From JAUNSR01 sp036655755 (GTDB taxonomy: Bacteria; Bacteroidota; Bacteroidia; Bacteroidales; JAUNSR01): a stretch of 64,000 nucleotides of DNA. A program made the translations under genes and the position numbers. The stretch covers positions 16,895 to 80,894 of the forward strand of contig JAVVPN010000003.1 of the NCBI GenBank assembly GCA_036655755.1. The letters are read 5' to 3'. The notes beneath the pieces are model-generated. The model was not told where the DNA came from and searched no databases. It worked only from the letters and a program-made list of their open reading frames with translations. The number at the start of each line of letters is the position of its first letter. The stretch's first letter is position 1. Below are positions 23,914 through 32,915 of the stretch, in pieces.

Positions 23914-25266
23914 TTATTTTTTGCTGCGGGTAAAATATCCGAAAATAAACAATGCGATAGCCGATACAAGACCGATTGCCGCGAAGTAGAACCAGATATA
24001 ATGAGCATGTACGGCTGCTTCTTTCCATGCGCTATGCGACGCATACAATGAAGGATCCGGACAGTATTCTGCCAATAACAGACCTGACAAACCAAAACCG
24101 AGAACAGATGCGATAAAGGAGTTGATATGGCTGAATCCGAGATACATCCCTTCGTCACCCTTCGGCGCCTGCATTGAGAAGTATTCCAAATAACGCGGCG
24201 ATATAAATGTTTCAGCCAACGCCTGAATAGCGATACCTACTACCATCATGAACGCGATCGGATTTAGTCCGAGGATATTTCCTTCAATCATATTGCCCGA
24301 AGCCATAACCATTGCCGAAAGTGGCATTAACAACATACCTACCCCCATGGATGTAATGGCCGTGCGTTTTTTCATCAGGGTAGTAACGGCATTTACCAAC
24401 AATACCACCACAAGCGGATTTACATTGGCATACCAAGCCGGTGCCGAATCAGCTCCTGCCATACGAATCACATATTTCGGCATGGTAGCATACAACTGCA
24501 TATACACCATCCAGAATCCACTGGTGATCAAAGTAAGGATAATCAATTTCGCATTTGTAATAACTTTCCACAAGCCATAACCGATTTCACGGAAACTTTT
24601 ACCTTGGCCGGCAGTATGAGTTGTTTTATACAGAAAGAAAACGATGAAAAGGGCAACAAGAGTAGTGGCTGCCGAAAAATAGTTCAGGTATACCAATCCT
24701 TCGCTACCCAAAGCGCGGCGAACCGGTTCTACTACGGTTTTACCCGTAAAGCTACCGATGTTTACCATCATATAGAATAAAGAAAATCCGCGTGCACGTG
24801 TTTCTGAAGTGGTTTCTTTTGCTACCGTTCCGCTGATGATCGATTTGATGAACGCACCGCCGATAATAATGATTGCCATTACCGGTACGATTGCGTAGCG
24901 CATATTGCTTTCACGCAAACCTGTAAATGTGGTTTCAAATCCATAATCTACCAGTCCTGCCGATTCGAGCAGTGTCGGTAACAATCCAAGTCCGAAATAA
25001 CCGATACTTAAAAAACTGAATGCAATCAACATCGATTTGCGAAAGCCGATTTTATCGGCGAATGCTCCGGCGAACGTTGGCAGCAAATAAAGCGCCCCCG
25101 AGAAAAGTCCGGAAATTACCCCTGCTTCGAGGTCGGAGAATCCCATTACCTGCGATAGATAAAGCGTAATTACGATGAATACTGCATAATAAGCCATTCG
25201 TTCCAGCAACTCTACTGTATTGGCTGTCCAGAATGCTCTCGAAAACTTTTTAAAGATTGAAGTCAT
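23914..25266 (-). CDS. MFS-type transporter, POT/peptide-transporter-like
   Basis: 450-residue inner-membrane protein with about 12 membrane segments. The N-terminus (FWTANTVELLERMAYYAVFIVITLYLSQ, with ELLERMAYY equivalent to the ExxERFxYY of proton-dependent oligopeptide transporters) and the loop GFRKSMLIAFSFLSIGY point to the POT/PTR2 branch of the major facilitator superfamily. ARGFSLFYMMVNIGSFTG also fits that branch. Substrates may be small peptides or other compounds; this cannot be settled here. It is encoded 40 bp downstream of the YfcE-like phosphoesterase on the same strand, so co-transcription is possible, and ends at a shared terminator. Confidence 0.82.
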   Translation of the reverse strand: MTSIFKKFSRAFWTANTVELLERMAYYAVFIVITLYLSQVMGFSDLEAGVISGLFSGALYLLPTFAGAFADKIGFRKSMLIAFSFLSIGYFGLGLLPTLLESAGLVDYGFETTFTGLRESNMRYAIVPVMAIIIIGGAFIKSIISGTVAKETTSETRARGFSLFYMMVNIGSFTGKTVVEPVRRALGSEGLVYLNYFSAATTLVALFIVFFLYKTTHTAGQGKSFREIGYGLWKVITNAKLIILTLITSGFWMVYMQLYATMPKYVIRMAGADSAPAWYANVNPLVVVLLVNAVTTLMKKRTAITSMGVGMLLMPLSAMVMASGNMIEGNILGLNPIAFMMVVGIAIQALAETFISPRYLEYFSMQAPKGDEGMYLGFSHINSFIASVLGFGLSGLLLAEYCPDPSLYASHSAWKEAAVHAHYIWFYFAAIGLVSAIALFIFGYFTRSKK

Positions 25267-25306
25267 AATGTGAATGATGTGAATATAAAAAGGTTAAGGA
25301 AAAAGC

Positions 25307-25804
25307 TTATTGTTCGGCAAGTTCAACTACCTCCAAGTCGCGAATATTGCCGTTGTCCAGAATAAACCGCATCAGGGTACGGGTCTTGTGAAAGCCCTGC
25401 TTGCCGGCCGCACCCGGATTCAGATGCAGGCATTGCAGTTTTTTATCATACAAAACCTTCAGGATATGTGAATGGCCCGATATAAACAATTTAGGCGGGT
25501 TTCGGAAAATATGTGGAGCAATATCCGGATCATATTTCCCGGGGTACCCTCCGATATGCGTAATCCATACGTCCACTCCCTCGGCCATAAACCGTTGATG
25601 TTTCGGATAGCGAGCGCGTAATTCGTGTCCGTCGATATTGCCGAAAACAAAGCGCAGCGGTTTTCCCATCGCCTCGAATCGATCGGCAAGTTCAACGGAT
25701 CCGATATCTCCGGCATGCCATATCTCGTCACAATCGCGAAAATGTTTTTCATATCGCTCGTCCCACCAGCCATGGGTGTCGGAAAGTAATCCTATTTTTA
25801 ACAT
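25307..25804 (-). CDS. YfcE/MJ0936-type metallophosphoesterase
   Basis: 165-residue calcineurin-like phosphodiesterase of the short YfcE/MJ0936 group. Metal-binding motifs are all present: GLLSDTHGW (Asp 9, His 11), HAGDIGS, FGNIDGHE, VWITHIGGYPG and ISGHSHI. YfcE proteins hydrolyse phosphodiesters in vitro; the physiological substrate is unknown. Start is ATG at 25804, with a -7-like element about 50 bp upstream. It is divergent from ppk and upstream of the MFS transporter. Confidence 0.9.
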   Translation of the reverse strand: MLKIGLLSDTHGWWDERYEKHFRDCDEIWHAGDIGSVELADRFEAMGKPLRFVFGNIDGHELRARYPKHQRFMAEGVDVWITHIGGYPGKYDPDIAPHIFRNPPKLFISGHSHILKVLYDKKLQCLHLNPGAAGKQGFHKTRTLMRFILDNGNIRDLEVVELAEQ

Positions 25805-25834
25805 CTTAAAATGTATGAATTTGTACGAATTTAA

Positions 25835-25842
25835 TACATTTG
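25835..25842 (+). promoter_or_regulatory. Candidate -7 element for ppk
   Basis: TACATTTG is an exact TAnnTTTG match 40 bp upstream of the ppk ATG, with no good -33 element at the right distance. Confidence 0.38.
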
Positions 25843-25853
25843 AGTTTACCTGA

Positions 25854-25861
25854 CAAATCTA
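25854..25861 (-). promoter_or_regulatory. Candidate -7 element for the YfcE-like gene
   Basis: The minus strand reads TAGATTTG, an exact -7 match, 49 bp from the start codon and nearly back to back with the ppk element. Confidence 0.33.
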
Positions 25862-25882
25862 AATATTCAACGGAAGAAAGCC

Positions 25883-27982
25883 ATGGAGACGGAACGACGT
25901 TTGTTTAAGCGCGATATTAGTTGGTTATCATTTAATTATCGCGTTTTAATGGAGGCGAAAGATGAATCATTGCCTCTATTTGAACGGATTAAATTTTTAT
26001 CGATCTACTCTTCCAATCTCGAAGAGTTCTATCGGGTTCGTGTTTCAGAACATCGCAAAGAGTTGATCAACAAGGATGCAACTCCCGAACAACGTGAGTC
26101 TGCCTGGAAAACCCTCGAGGCGATCAACAAAGAGGTAAGCCGCCAACTCAAAGAGTTTGATAGTTTTTTCGAGAATGATATTCTAAAAGAGCTGGCCCGC
26201 CACCGTATCGTGTTATATGAAGGAGCGGAGGTGGAATCGGCTCATGCTGAATTTATCCGTACTTATTTCCGCGAAGAGGTTTTTCCTTATCTCGAACCGA
26301 TGATCGTTATCAAAGATCAGCTCCATACCTTTATTCGTGACAATCGGCTTTATCTGGTCATACGCATGCACAAGGCTGTTTCCGATGCTGTTTGTCCGAT
26401 TGAAAACGGATTCAAATGCCCTGCCCTGATATCACCCGCCGGGCCTGTTTATTTCGTAATGAAAGTACCCTACTCTAAAGTGCCTCGGTTTGTTGAGTTG
26501 CCTGCGCTAGAAAATAAGCATTACCTCATGTTTGTCGAAGATATCATTAAGGCGAATCTGGGCGTGGTCTTTCCGGGCTTCGAAATAGATGGTGCATATA
26601 CCATTCGTGTGTCGCGCGATGCCGATTTTCTGATCCCTTTTGAGAAGAAGCAAACATTGGTCGAAGAGATACGGCGCAATGTACGGAAACGGAAGATAGG
26701 GGCGGCCAATCGCCTGGTTTATGACTCTAAGATGCCGGCTGATTTTCTGCGGTTTATTTGTGAAGCCTTTCATTTTACCCCCGACCGGTGTATTCCCGAA
26801 GGATGCCATCTGCATCTTGAAGACCTTATCAAGTTGCCCAATCCGGTGGGCCGCTCGCTGACCGAGCAGTTGCCCCGGCCGTTGCGCATCCGTGAATTCG
26901 ATAATTCGGGTTCCGTGTTTAAAGTGATCAAGAAAAAAGATATGTTGCTGCATTTTCCGTATCAGTCGTTCGAGTATCTGGTGCGTTTCCTCAACGAAGC
27001 TGCGTTTGACCCCTCGGTCGAAGAGATAAAGCTAACCCAGTATCGGGTAGCCGAAAATTCGGTTGTAATCAATTCATTGATCAGTGCGGCGCAAAACGGG
27101 AAGCGTGTTACCGTATTCGTCGAGCTAAAGGCGCGTTTTGATGAAGAAAATAATTTTGATACGGCAGAGATGATGCGAAAGGCGGGTATTCGGATCATTT
27201 ACTCTTTACCCGGCTTAAAGGTGCATGCCAAGATGATTCTGGTTTTGCGTAAAACAGATGCTCACCATCTGAATAAATGTTTCGGTTGTCTGAGTACCGG
27301 CAATTTCAATGAAAAAACAGCCAATGTTTATTCCGATCTGGTGATCCTCACCAATCGGACCGAGTTGATTACCGAGATGGATAAATTATTCGAACTGCTT
27401 GAAAAAGGGGTAGAGCCATATCCGTTCAGATACTTGCTGGTATCGCAGTTTAACATGACCGAACAGATCGAATCGAAAATCCGTCGTGAAATCGAATCGG
27501 CGCGTTCCGGATGTAAAGCACGGATGATATTAAAAATGAATGGTCTGCACGATCCCAATATGATAGAACTTTTATATCAGGCAAGCGAAGCGGGAGTAGA
27601 GATCGATCTGATCGTAAGAGGTATTTGTTGTTTGGTGCCGGGACAGAGTTACAGCAAGAATATCCGGATCACCCGCATTGTCGATTCGTTTCTCGAACAT
27701 TCGCGGGTATGGTATTTCTATGCCGATGGCGAAGAAGAATTGTATATCACTTCGGCCGACTGGATGAAGCGAAATCTGAGTCGTCGTATTGAAACTGCAT
27801 TTCCCGTTTGGGATAAATATGTAAAAGATGCCATTATAAACGGTTTGATGATCCAGCTTTCCGATAACGTAAAAGCTTGTTGGATAGATGAAAACCTCAA
27901 TAATATTTATAAAAAGAGTGGCAATAAGAAGACTCAGACCCGCGCGCAAAGAATGATTTATGAATCACTAAAAAGTGACTGA
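25883..27982 (+). CDS. ppk1: Polyphosphate kinase 1
   Basis: 699-residue PPK1, which reversibly makes polyphosphate from ATP. The N-terminal domain shows RDISWLSFNYRVLMEA and FLSIYSSNLEEFYRVRV. The two phospholipase-D-like catalytic domains carry the autophosphorylated His in GLKVHAKMILV (about residue 446) and the second conserved His in FLEHSRVWYF (about 606). ITSADWMKRNLSRRIE is the usual C-terminal element. Length agrees with the family (about 690). It is monocistronic, starting after divergent promoters and ending 23 bp from the convergent yccF gene, with no obvious terminator in the gap. Confidence 0.97.
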   Translation: METERRLFKRDISWLSFNYRVLMEAKDESLPLFERIKFLSIYSSNLEEFYRVRVSEHRKELINKDATPEQRESAWKTLEAINKEVSRQLKEFDSFFENDILKELARHRIVLYEGAEVESAHAEFIRTYFREEVFPYLEPMIVIKDQLHTFIRDNRLYLVIRMHKAVSDAVCPIENGFKCPALISPAGPVYFVMKVPYSKVPRFVELPALENKHYLMFVEDIIKANLGVVFPGFEIDGAYTIRVSRDADFLIPFEKKQTLVEEIRRNVRKRKIGAANRLVYDSKMPADFLRFICEAFHFTPDRCIPEGCHLHLEDLIKLPNPVGRSLTEQLPRPLRIREFDNSGSVFKVIKKKDMLLHFPYQSFEYLVRFLNEAAFDPSVEEIKLTQYRVAENSVVINSLISAAQNGKRVTVFVELKARFDEENNFDTAEMMRKAGIRIIYSLPGLKVHAKMILVLRKTDAHHLNKCFGCLSTGNFNEKTANVYSDLVILTNRTELITEMDKLFELLEKGVEPYPFRYLLVSQFNMTEQIESKIRREIESARSGCKARMILKMNGLHDPNMIELLYQASEAGVEIDLIVRGICCLVPGQSYSKNIRITRIVDSFLEHSRVWYFYADGEEELYITSADWMKRNLSRRIETAFPVWDKYVKDAIINGLMIQLSDNVKACWIDENLNNIYKKSGNKKTQTRAQRMIYESLKSD

Positions 27983-28005
27983 TAGATGATTTCTTTGCAG
28001 AAAAA

Positions 28006-28380
28006 TTAATTGTTCTGGATTTCCTTACCAAACGGAGCCAAGGCAAGGGCCGCCATTTTGAAGTGCTGCAATCCAAACGGAATACCAATGATGGTGATAC
28101 AGCAGATCAGCCCGAATGCGATGTGGGTAAGCGCAATCCAGATACCGCCTATCAAAATCCAGATGATGTTCATAAGGATGTAGATGCATCCTCCGGCTTC
28201 CGGTTTGGTGGTAATCGTACTACCAAACGGCCAGAGGGCCAATACCCCTAACTTGAATATCTGAAATCCGAAAGGAATGCCCACGATGGTCAGGCAAAGC
28301 AGGGCACCCGATATGAAATATTCGATGGCGATGGCCAATCCGCCCAATATAAGCCACAATACATTACCAATACAACCCAT
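28006..28380 (-). CDS. yccF: YccF family inner-membrane protein
   Basis: 124-residue membrane protein with two internal copies of the YccF domain (PF03733): LCLTIVGIPFGFQIFKLGVLALWPFG in the first half and a second copy, CITIIGIPFGLQHFKMAALALAPFG, in the second, separated by a short loop with EAGG. The length equals that of the two-repeat members. Function is unknown. It is 22 bp downstream of mazG on the same strand, so the two may be co-transcribed. It is convergent with ppk1. Confidence 0.92.
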   Translation of the reverse strand: MGCIGNVLWLILGGLAIAIEYFISGALLCLTIVGIPFGFQIFKLGVLALWPFGSTITTKPEAGGCIYILMNIIWILIGGIWIALTHIAFGLICCITIIGIPFGLQHFKMAALALAPFGKEIQNN

Positions 28381-28402
28381 GGTTATAATATCATTAAATT
28401 GT

Positions 28403-29188
28403 TTATAATCCTAATCCTTTTGCCTCATTCCAGAATGCATCCATCTCCGCCAGCGTCATATCCTTCAGATTCAGTCCAGCTTCGTTCGCTCGCTTTTCAA
28501 GATAGTTGAAGCGGCGTATAAACTTCTGGTTGGTACGTTCGAGCGCATTGTCCGGATTAATTTTATACAGCCGGGCAGCGTTTATAAGGCTGAAGAACAA
28601 ATCACCGAATTCCCCTTCCATTTTATCCTGATCGAGTAGGTCGATTTCATTTTTCAGTTCCGTAAACTCTTCCAATACCTTGTCCCAAACCTGTTCGCGC
28701 ACTTCCCAGTCGAAACCGGCATTACGCGCTTTGTCCTGTATGCGGTGAGCTTTCACCAAAGCCGGAAGGGCAGAAGGCACCCCTTGCAATACGGTTTTAT
28801 TACCCCCTTTTTCTTTTAGCTTGATCTGCTCCCAGTTTTGCTCCACTTGTCCTGCGGTTTCGGCAACAGTTTCGCCGAATACATGGGGATGGCGGAATAT
28901 CAATTTGTCGCAAAGGCTGTTGCATACATCCGCAATGTCGAATGCGCCTTTCTCTTCGCCTATTTTAGAGTAGAATACGATATGCAGCAATACATCGCCC
29001 AGCTCTTTTTTCAATTCTTCATCATCGCCGGCCATAATGGCGGCACAAAGTTCGTACGTTTCTTCTATCGTATTGGCACGAAGTGATTCGTTGGTTTGCT
29101 TACGATCCCACGGGCATTTTTCACGCAGCTCGTCGAGTACGTCGAGCAATCGCCCGAATGCTTCTATCTTTTGTTCTTTTGTATGCAT
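28403..29188 (-). CDS. mazG: Nucleoside triphosphate pyrophosphohydrolase MazG
   Basis: 261-residue MazG with two tandem all-alpha NTP-PPase domains, housekeeping enzymes that hydrolyse NTPs to NMP and pyrophosphate. The opening LREKCPWDRKQT is diagnostic. The first domain carries the metal motif EETYELCAAI and DVLLHIVFYSKI; the second has EFTELKNEI and GDLFFSLINAARL. Length matches E. coli MazG (263). It is upstream of yccF and downstream of dsbD, from which it is separated by a terminator. Start ATG at 29188; no Shine-Dalgarno is evident. Confidence 0.95.
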   Translation of the reverse strand: MHTKEQKIEAFGRLLDVLDELREKCPWDRKQTNESLRANTIEETYELCAAIMAGDDEELKKELGDVLLHIVFYSKIGEEKGAFDIADVCNSLCDKLIFRHPHVFGETVAETAGQVEQNWEQIKLKEKGGNKTVLQGVPSALPALVKAHRIQDKARNAGFDWEVREQVWDKVLEEFTELKNEIDLLDQDKMEGEFGDLFFSLINAARLYKINPDNALERTNQKFIRRFNYLEKRANEAGLNLKDMTLAEMDAFWNEAKGLGL

Positions 29189-29237
29189 GTTGGCAAGTTG
29201 TTATAGCTTCGAATGAAATTCGTCAATCAAAGGTAAT

Positions 29238-29285
29238 AAAAAATATTCCCTCCGATTGAAAATGCATATTTCAGATCGGAGGGAA
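29238..29285 (-). terminator. Terminator after dsbD
   Basis: An 11-bp perfect outer stem (TTCCCTCCGAT, 29246-29256, against 29275-29285) has additional inner pairing. On the minus strand a T-rich run follows. It lies 26 bp behind the dsbD stop. Confidence 0.82.
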
Positions 29286-29310
29286 AAATTAAATATTGTA
29301 GAAGATGCGT

Positions 29311-31332
29311 TTATTTTCTGCTTTCAAACTCCTTTAACCCGTTGGTCAGGAATTTGATATAATCAGGCACACTTTCATTGAATGAATAAGATGGGCCGAT
29401 CGGCATTCCGCTTGGGTCGAGCAACACATAGAATGGCTGTGCGTTCGCTCCGAATTTTGAACGTTCAAGGTAGCTCCATTTGTCGCCTACCGTACGTAAC
29501 GTACGTGTTTTGCCGTATTCTTCAATTTTGACTGGTTCGGCAAGCGGAGTTTTATCGTCAACGATCAGCGTAATAAGCACGTAATCTTTTTCGATAATGC
29601 TTTTTACTTCCGAGTTGGTCCATACAGAGGCTTCCATTTTACGGCAGTTCACACATCCGTATCCAGAGAAGTCTACCAATACAGGCTTGTTTGCTTTGCG
29701 GGCATAAGCCATCCCTTCGTCATAATCGGTAAAGGATGCATGTACCTCTTCATTGTATAAGCTGAAGTCCTGAGTTGTCAATGGTGGTGCGAAAGCACTG
29801 ATTGATTTCAACGGAGCACCCCATAGTCCCGGTACCATATATACCGCAAAAGAAAGCGATATGATAGCCAGGAACAAACGTGGAATCGTGATGTAAGGAA
29901 GGTCGCTGTCATGCGAGAACTTCAGTTTGCCCAGCAAATAGAAGCCTAACATGGCAAAAATGATGATCCATAATGTCAGGAATACCTCACGGTCAAGGAT
30001 ACGCCATCCGTAAGCAAGGTCTGCCACCGAAAGGAATTTCAGCGCCAATGCCAGTTCAAGGAATCCAAGTACCACTTTCACCGAGTTCAACCAACCGCCC
30101 GATTTAGGCATCGACTGAAGCATCGACGGGAAGACAGCGAACAATGAGAACGGAATAGCCAATGCAAGCGCGAAACCAAGCATACCTACCGCCGGTCCGG
30201 CAGTTGCACCCATCGAGGCAGCCTGTACAAGCAGTGTTCCGATAATCGGCCCTGTACAAGAGAACGATACAAGCGACAACGTAAATGCCATAAAGAAGAT
30301 ACTTAGCAATCCGGTTGTAGAGTCGGCTTTACTATCCAGTTTGGTTGTCCAAGAAGCCGGTAATGTAATTTCGAATGCACCCAAGAAGGAAACCGCGAAT
30401 ACAACAAGCAACAGGAAGAAGATAATATTGAAGACCGCGTTTGTCGCCAGGTCGTTCAATGCGCTCGCGCCGAACAATCCGGTGATAACCAATCCGAGCG
30501 TTACATAAATAACAATGATCGAAATTCCGTAAGTGAAGGCGTCGCGAATCGATTTCTTACGGTCTTTTGTACGTTTCAGGAAGAAACTTACCGTCATCGG
30601 AATCATTGGCCATACACAAGGCGTAAGCAGCGCGAACAAACCTCCGGCAAATCCGGCAAGCAAAATCAGCCACAAAGAAGAATCATGGTCAACCGTGTCT
30701 TTTCCGTATGCCTGAAGTTCGGTAATAACAGGTTTCCAAAGATCGGTGTCTTCTGAAGCGATCACTTCTTTTGATGGTTTGATCGGTTTGGCCGGAACCA
30801 ATGGGATAGCCGCAATTACAGAATCCTGCGTATTGTTACTGTCGGCAATCGATTTTTCCGCGTCTATTGGATTTTTATCGCCTTTCTTTCCGCTGAAAGA
30901 AAATTCTTCGGGAGTAGGAGGAAGGCAAGTTTCATCATTACAACCCATAAAACGAAGTTCACCCTGAATGCTGTAATTCTTATCCGTTACCTGGATTTTT
31001 TGAATGAATTTTACTTCGGATGCAAACCAGTTGAGCTCCATGTCAAACTGTTTGTCATACTGGAATATCGGGGTACGTTCTGCCTTGATTTTTCCGATAA
31101 GTTTAGCCCCTTTTACCTCGTGAAAAGTAAAAGTGGTCGAAATAGGTCCCCCTTCGGGTAGATCCAGCCCGTACAAATGCCATCCGTCTTCGATTGAAGC
31201 TTTGAATATGAGTTCTTTTTCATTACCCGAAAGATTGTGTGTAGAAAAACTCCAGGTAATCGGCTCTAAAATCTGAGCTTGCCCAAAGGCTGCGATGCAT
31301 AAAAATAAAAATAAGTAATAAAGTCTTTTCAT
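29311..31332 (-). CDS. dsbD: Thiol:disulfide interchange protein DsbD
   Basis: 673-residue DsbD, which carries electrons from cytoplasmic thioredoxin to periplasmic proteins. Order: signal peptide (about 1-20); N-terminal periplasmic DsbD-alpha domain (about 25-150, with FMGCNDETCLPPTPEEF holding its two reactive cysteines); a Ser/Lys/Pro-rich linker; about eight membrane helices (about 215-520) with the conserved in-membrane cysteines in LTPCVWPM and SFSCTGPI; and a C-terminal thioredoxin-like domain with GYGCVNCRKME. All six redox cysteines are therefore visible. It is monocistronic. A minus-strand -7-like TATATTTG lies at 31476-31483, giving a long leader if used. Confidence 0.95.
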   Translation of the reverse strand: MKRLYYLFLFLCIAAFGQAQILEPITWSFSTHNLSGNEKELIFKASIEDGWHLYGLDLPEGGPISTTFTFHEVKGAKLIGKIKAERTPIFQYDKQFDMELNWFASEVKFIQKIQVTDKNYSIQGELRFMGCNDETCLPPTPEEFSFSGKKGDKNPIDAEKSIADSNNTQDSVIAAIPLVPAKPIKPSKEVIASEDTDLWKPVITELQAYGKDTVDHDSSLWLILLAGFAGGLFALLTPCVWPMIPMTVSFFLKRTKDRKKSIRDAFTYGISIIVIYVTLGLVITGLFGASALNDLATNAVFNIIFFLLLVVFAVSFLGAFEITLPASWTTKLDSKADSTTGLLSIFFMAFTLSLVSFSCTGPIIGTLLVQAASMGATAGPAVGMLGFALALAIPFSLFAVFPSMLQSMPKSGGWLNSVKVVLGFLELALALKFLSVADLAYGWRILDREVFLTLWIIIFAMLGFYLLGKLKFSHDSDLPYITIPRLFLAIISLSFAVYMVPGLWGAPLKSISAFAPPLTTQDFSLYNEEVHASFTDYDEGMAYARKANKPVLVDFSGYGCVNCRKMEASVWTNSEVKSIIEKDYVLITLIVDDKTPLAEPVKIEEYGKTRTLRTVGDKWSYLERSKFGANAQPFYVLLDPSGMPIGPSYSFNESVPDYIKFLTNGLKEFESRK

Positions 31333-31836
31333 TGAAGAAAAAATTTGAATTTAGAGATTGTAATGACGAATCGTTTTTGGGTTTTTGTATAAATATACTA
31401 CCTTTTTACATAGCACCTTAACCAAATGGCGCATTTGTATCTTGATGTTAAAAATATATTATATACAAATAAATACAAATATAGAATTAAAAAATTTTGT
31501 TTTTGCAGAAATCTGTTGTTCATGGGAATTTTCGCCAATAAAAAAAGAAGAATCGGATTCTATTTGCCCGATAACTGGTTAATGTTTTCGGTTTTCCCCA
31601 TACATTCGGGGGTGTTGAGGCTTTTATTCTTCCGATTCATGGGTTTCAGTTTCCGAATTATTGCGAAAATGGGCATATTTACCTATTCTTATGAAATGCT
31701 CAAGAAGAGGAGGAGTGCTGTTTTCAATTCTTTTTGAATGATTTTTATCTTCAAACAATCATTAATTTGTACTTTTGGAACCAGAAAGCTGTTCGAACGA
31801 ACAGGTTTTTGATTTATAGAAGCGTACTGATTATAT
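31333..31836. other. 504-bp gene-poor divergent region between dsbD and the DHH gene
   Basis: This divergent region is AT-rich at its left half and contains promoter-like elements for both neighbours. An ATG at 31522 opens a 71-codon frame ending at 31737 (basic, Phe-rich), with no recognisable domain; I do not accept it as a gene. No RNA gene is recognised, although an unannotated small RNA could fit in the centre. Confidence 0.5.
31770..31777 (+). promoter_or_regulatory. Candidate -7 element for the DHH phosphoesterase gene
   Basis: TACTTTTG is an exact TAnnTTTG match 60 bp before the start codon. No good -33 element was found at the usual distance. Confidence 0.4.
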
Positions 31837-32865
31837 ATGATTACAAAAATTATCCGGGAAGAGCTGATTCAGAAAGTAAAGAAAGCGATTGAAAAACATG
31901 ATCGTTTCGTAATTGTGGCGCACGTATCGCCCGACGGGGATGCCCTGGGTTCTTCATTAGGTCTTTACCATTTCCTCGGAGAGATGGAAAAAGATGTGAC
32001 GGTAATATATGCCGATAGTGTGTCTGACAATTTGAATTGGTTGCCGGGTGTAAAGGATGCTTTGTTTTATGATGAAACACCCGACGCGGCAAATGCCGAG
32101 ATTGCAGCGGCAGAAGTGATTTTCTGTGTCGATTTTAATGCGGCTAAACGTATGGGAAAGATGGCGGATGCCGTAGTAAACGCCGACGCCCTTCGCATTA
32201 TGGTAGATCATCATTTATATCCCGACGACTTTTGCCAGATTTGTATTTCTCATCCCGAAATATCATCTACCAGCGAACTGATTTTCCGGTTGATTTGCCG
32301 TATGGGATATTTCGATATGATCAATCTGAATATTGCAACCGTAATTTATACGGGTATGATGACCGATACCGGAGCATTCACCTATAATTCGGTTTCACCT
32401 GAAATTTATTTAATTATCAGTGAACTGCTGAAAATCGGAATCAATAAGGATAAAATCTATGATCGCGTGTTCAATACTTTTTCCGAATCGCGCGAACGTC
32501 TGATGGGATTTGCCATCAATAAGAAGATGAAAGTATTCAAGCCCTATAAGGCGGCGATGATTTCGCTTACTACCGAAGAACTCGAATCGTATAACTTTAA
32601 AAAAGGAGATGCCGAAGGATTTGTAAATATCCCGCTTTCCATTAAAGGAATCGTATTCTCCGTATTTTTCCGTCAGGATAAAGAATACATCAAGGTGTCG
32701 CTTCGGTCGAAAGGGAATTTCCCTGCCAACAAGGTGGCTGAGCAGTATTTCAATGGGGGAGGACACAAAAATGCTTCGGGCGGAGAGTTCTTCGGAACCA
32801 TGGAAGAAGCCGAGAAATTGTTTGAGTCGATTCTGCCTCATTTTGAAAATTATCTTGAAGATTAA
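31837..32865 (+). CDS. DHH/DHHA1 phosphoesterase, NrnA-like
   Basis: 342-residue DHH-family phosphoesterase like NrnA, the nano-RNase and pAp phosphatase of bacteria lacking Orn. The N-terminal DHH domain shows AHVSPDGDALGSSLG, FCVDFNAAKRMG and the name motif in MVDHHLYPDD (about residue 125). TGMMTDTGAF supplies further metal ligands. The DHHA1 domain ends with FNGGGHKNASGGEF (about 305). Length matches NrnA (about 320-340). It is the first of three same-strand genes (DUF4827 lipoprotein, glmM) with gaps of 50 and 34 bp. Confidence 0.92.
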   Translation: MITKIIREELIQKVKKAIEKHDRFVIVAHVSPDGDALGSSLGLYHFLGEMEKDVTVIYADSVSDNLNWLPGVKDALFYDETPDAANAEIAAAEVIFCVDFNAAKRMGKMADAVVNADALRIMVDHHLYPDDFCQICISHPEISSTSELIFRLICRMGYFDMINLNIATVIYTGMMTDTGAFTYNSVSPEIYLIISELLKIGINKDKIYDRVFNTFSESRERLMGFAINKKMKVFKPYKAAMISLTTEELESYNFKKGDAEGFVNIPLSIKGIVFSVFFRQDKEYIKVSLRSKGNFPANKVAEQYFNGGGHKNASGGEFFGTMEEAEKLFESILPHFENYLED

Positions 32866-32886
32866 GGAAGAAGTAAGGATTATTTA

Positions 32887-32894
32887 TATTTTTG
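32887..32894 (+). promoter_or_regulatory. Possible internal -7 element before the DUF4827 gene
   Basis: TATTTTTG matches the -7 consensus, 21 bp before the ATG at 32916. It has no -33 partner at the right distance, so the gene may rely on read-through from the DHH gene. Confidence 0.3.
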
Positions 32895-32915
32895 AAAAAA
32901 ATTAAGATCTCAATT

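Noticed and set aside
31426..31737. 103-codon open frame between dsbD and the DHH gene
   Set aside because: No recognisable domain, unusual Phe/Lys/Arg-rich composition, and an AT-rich beginning unlike neighbouring genes. Mentioned only as a possible small gene from 31522.
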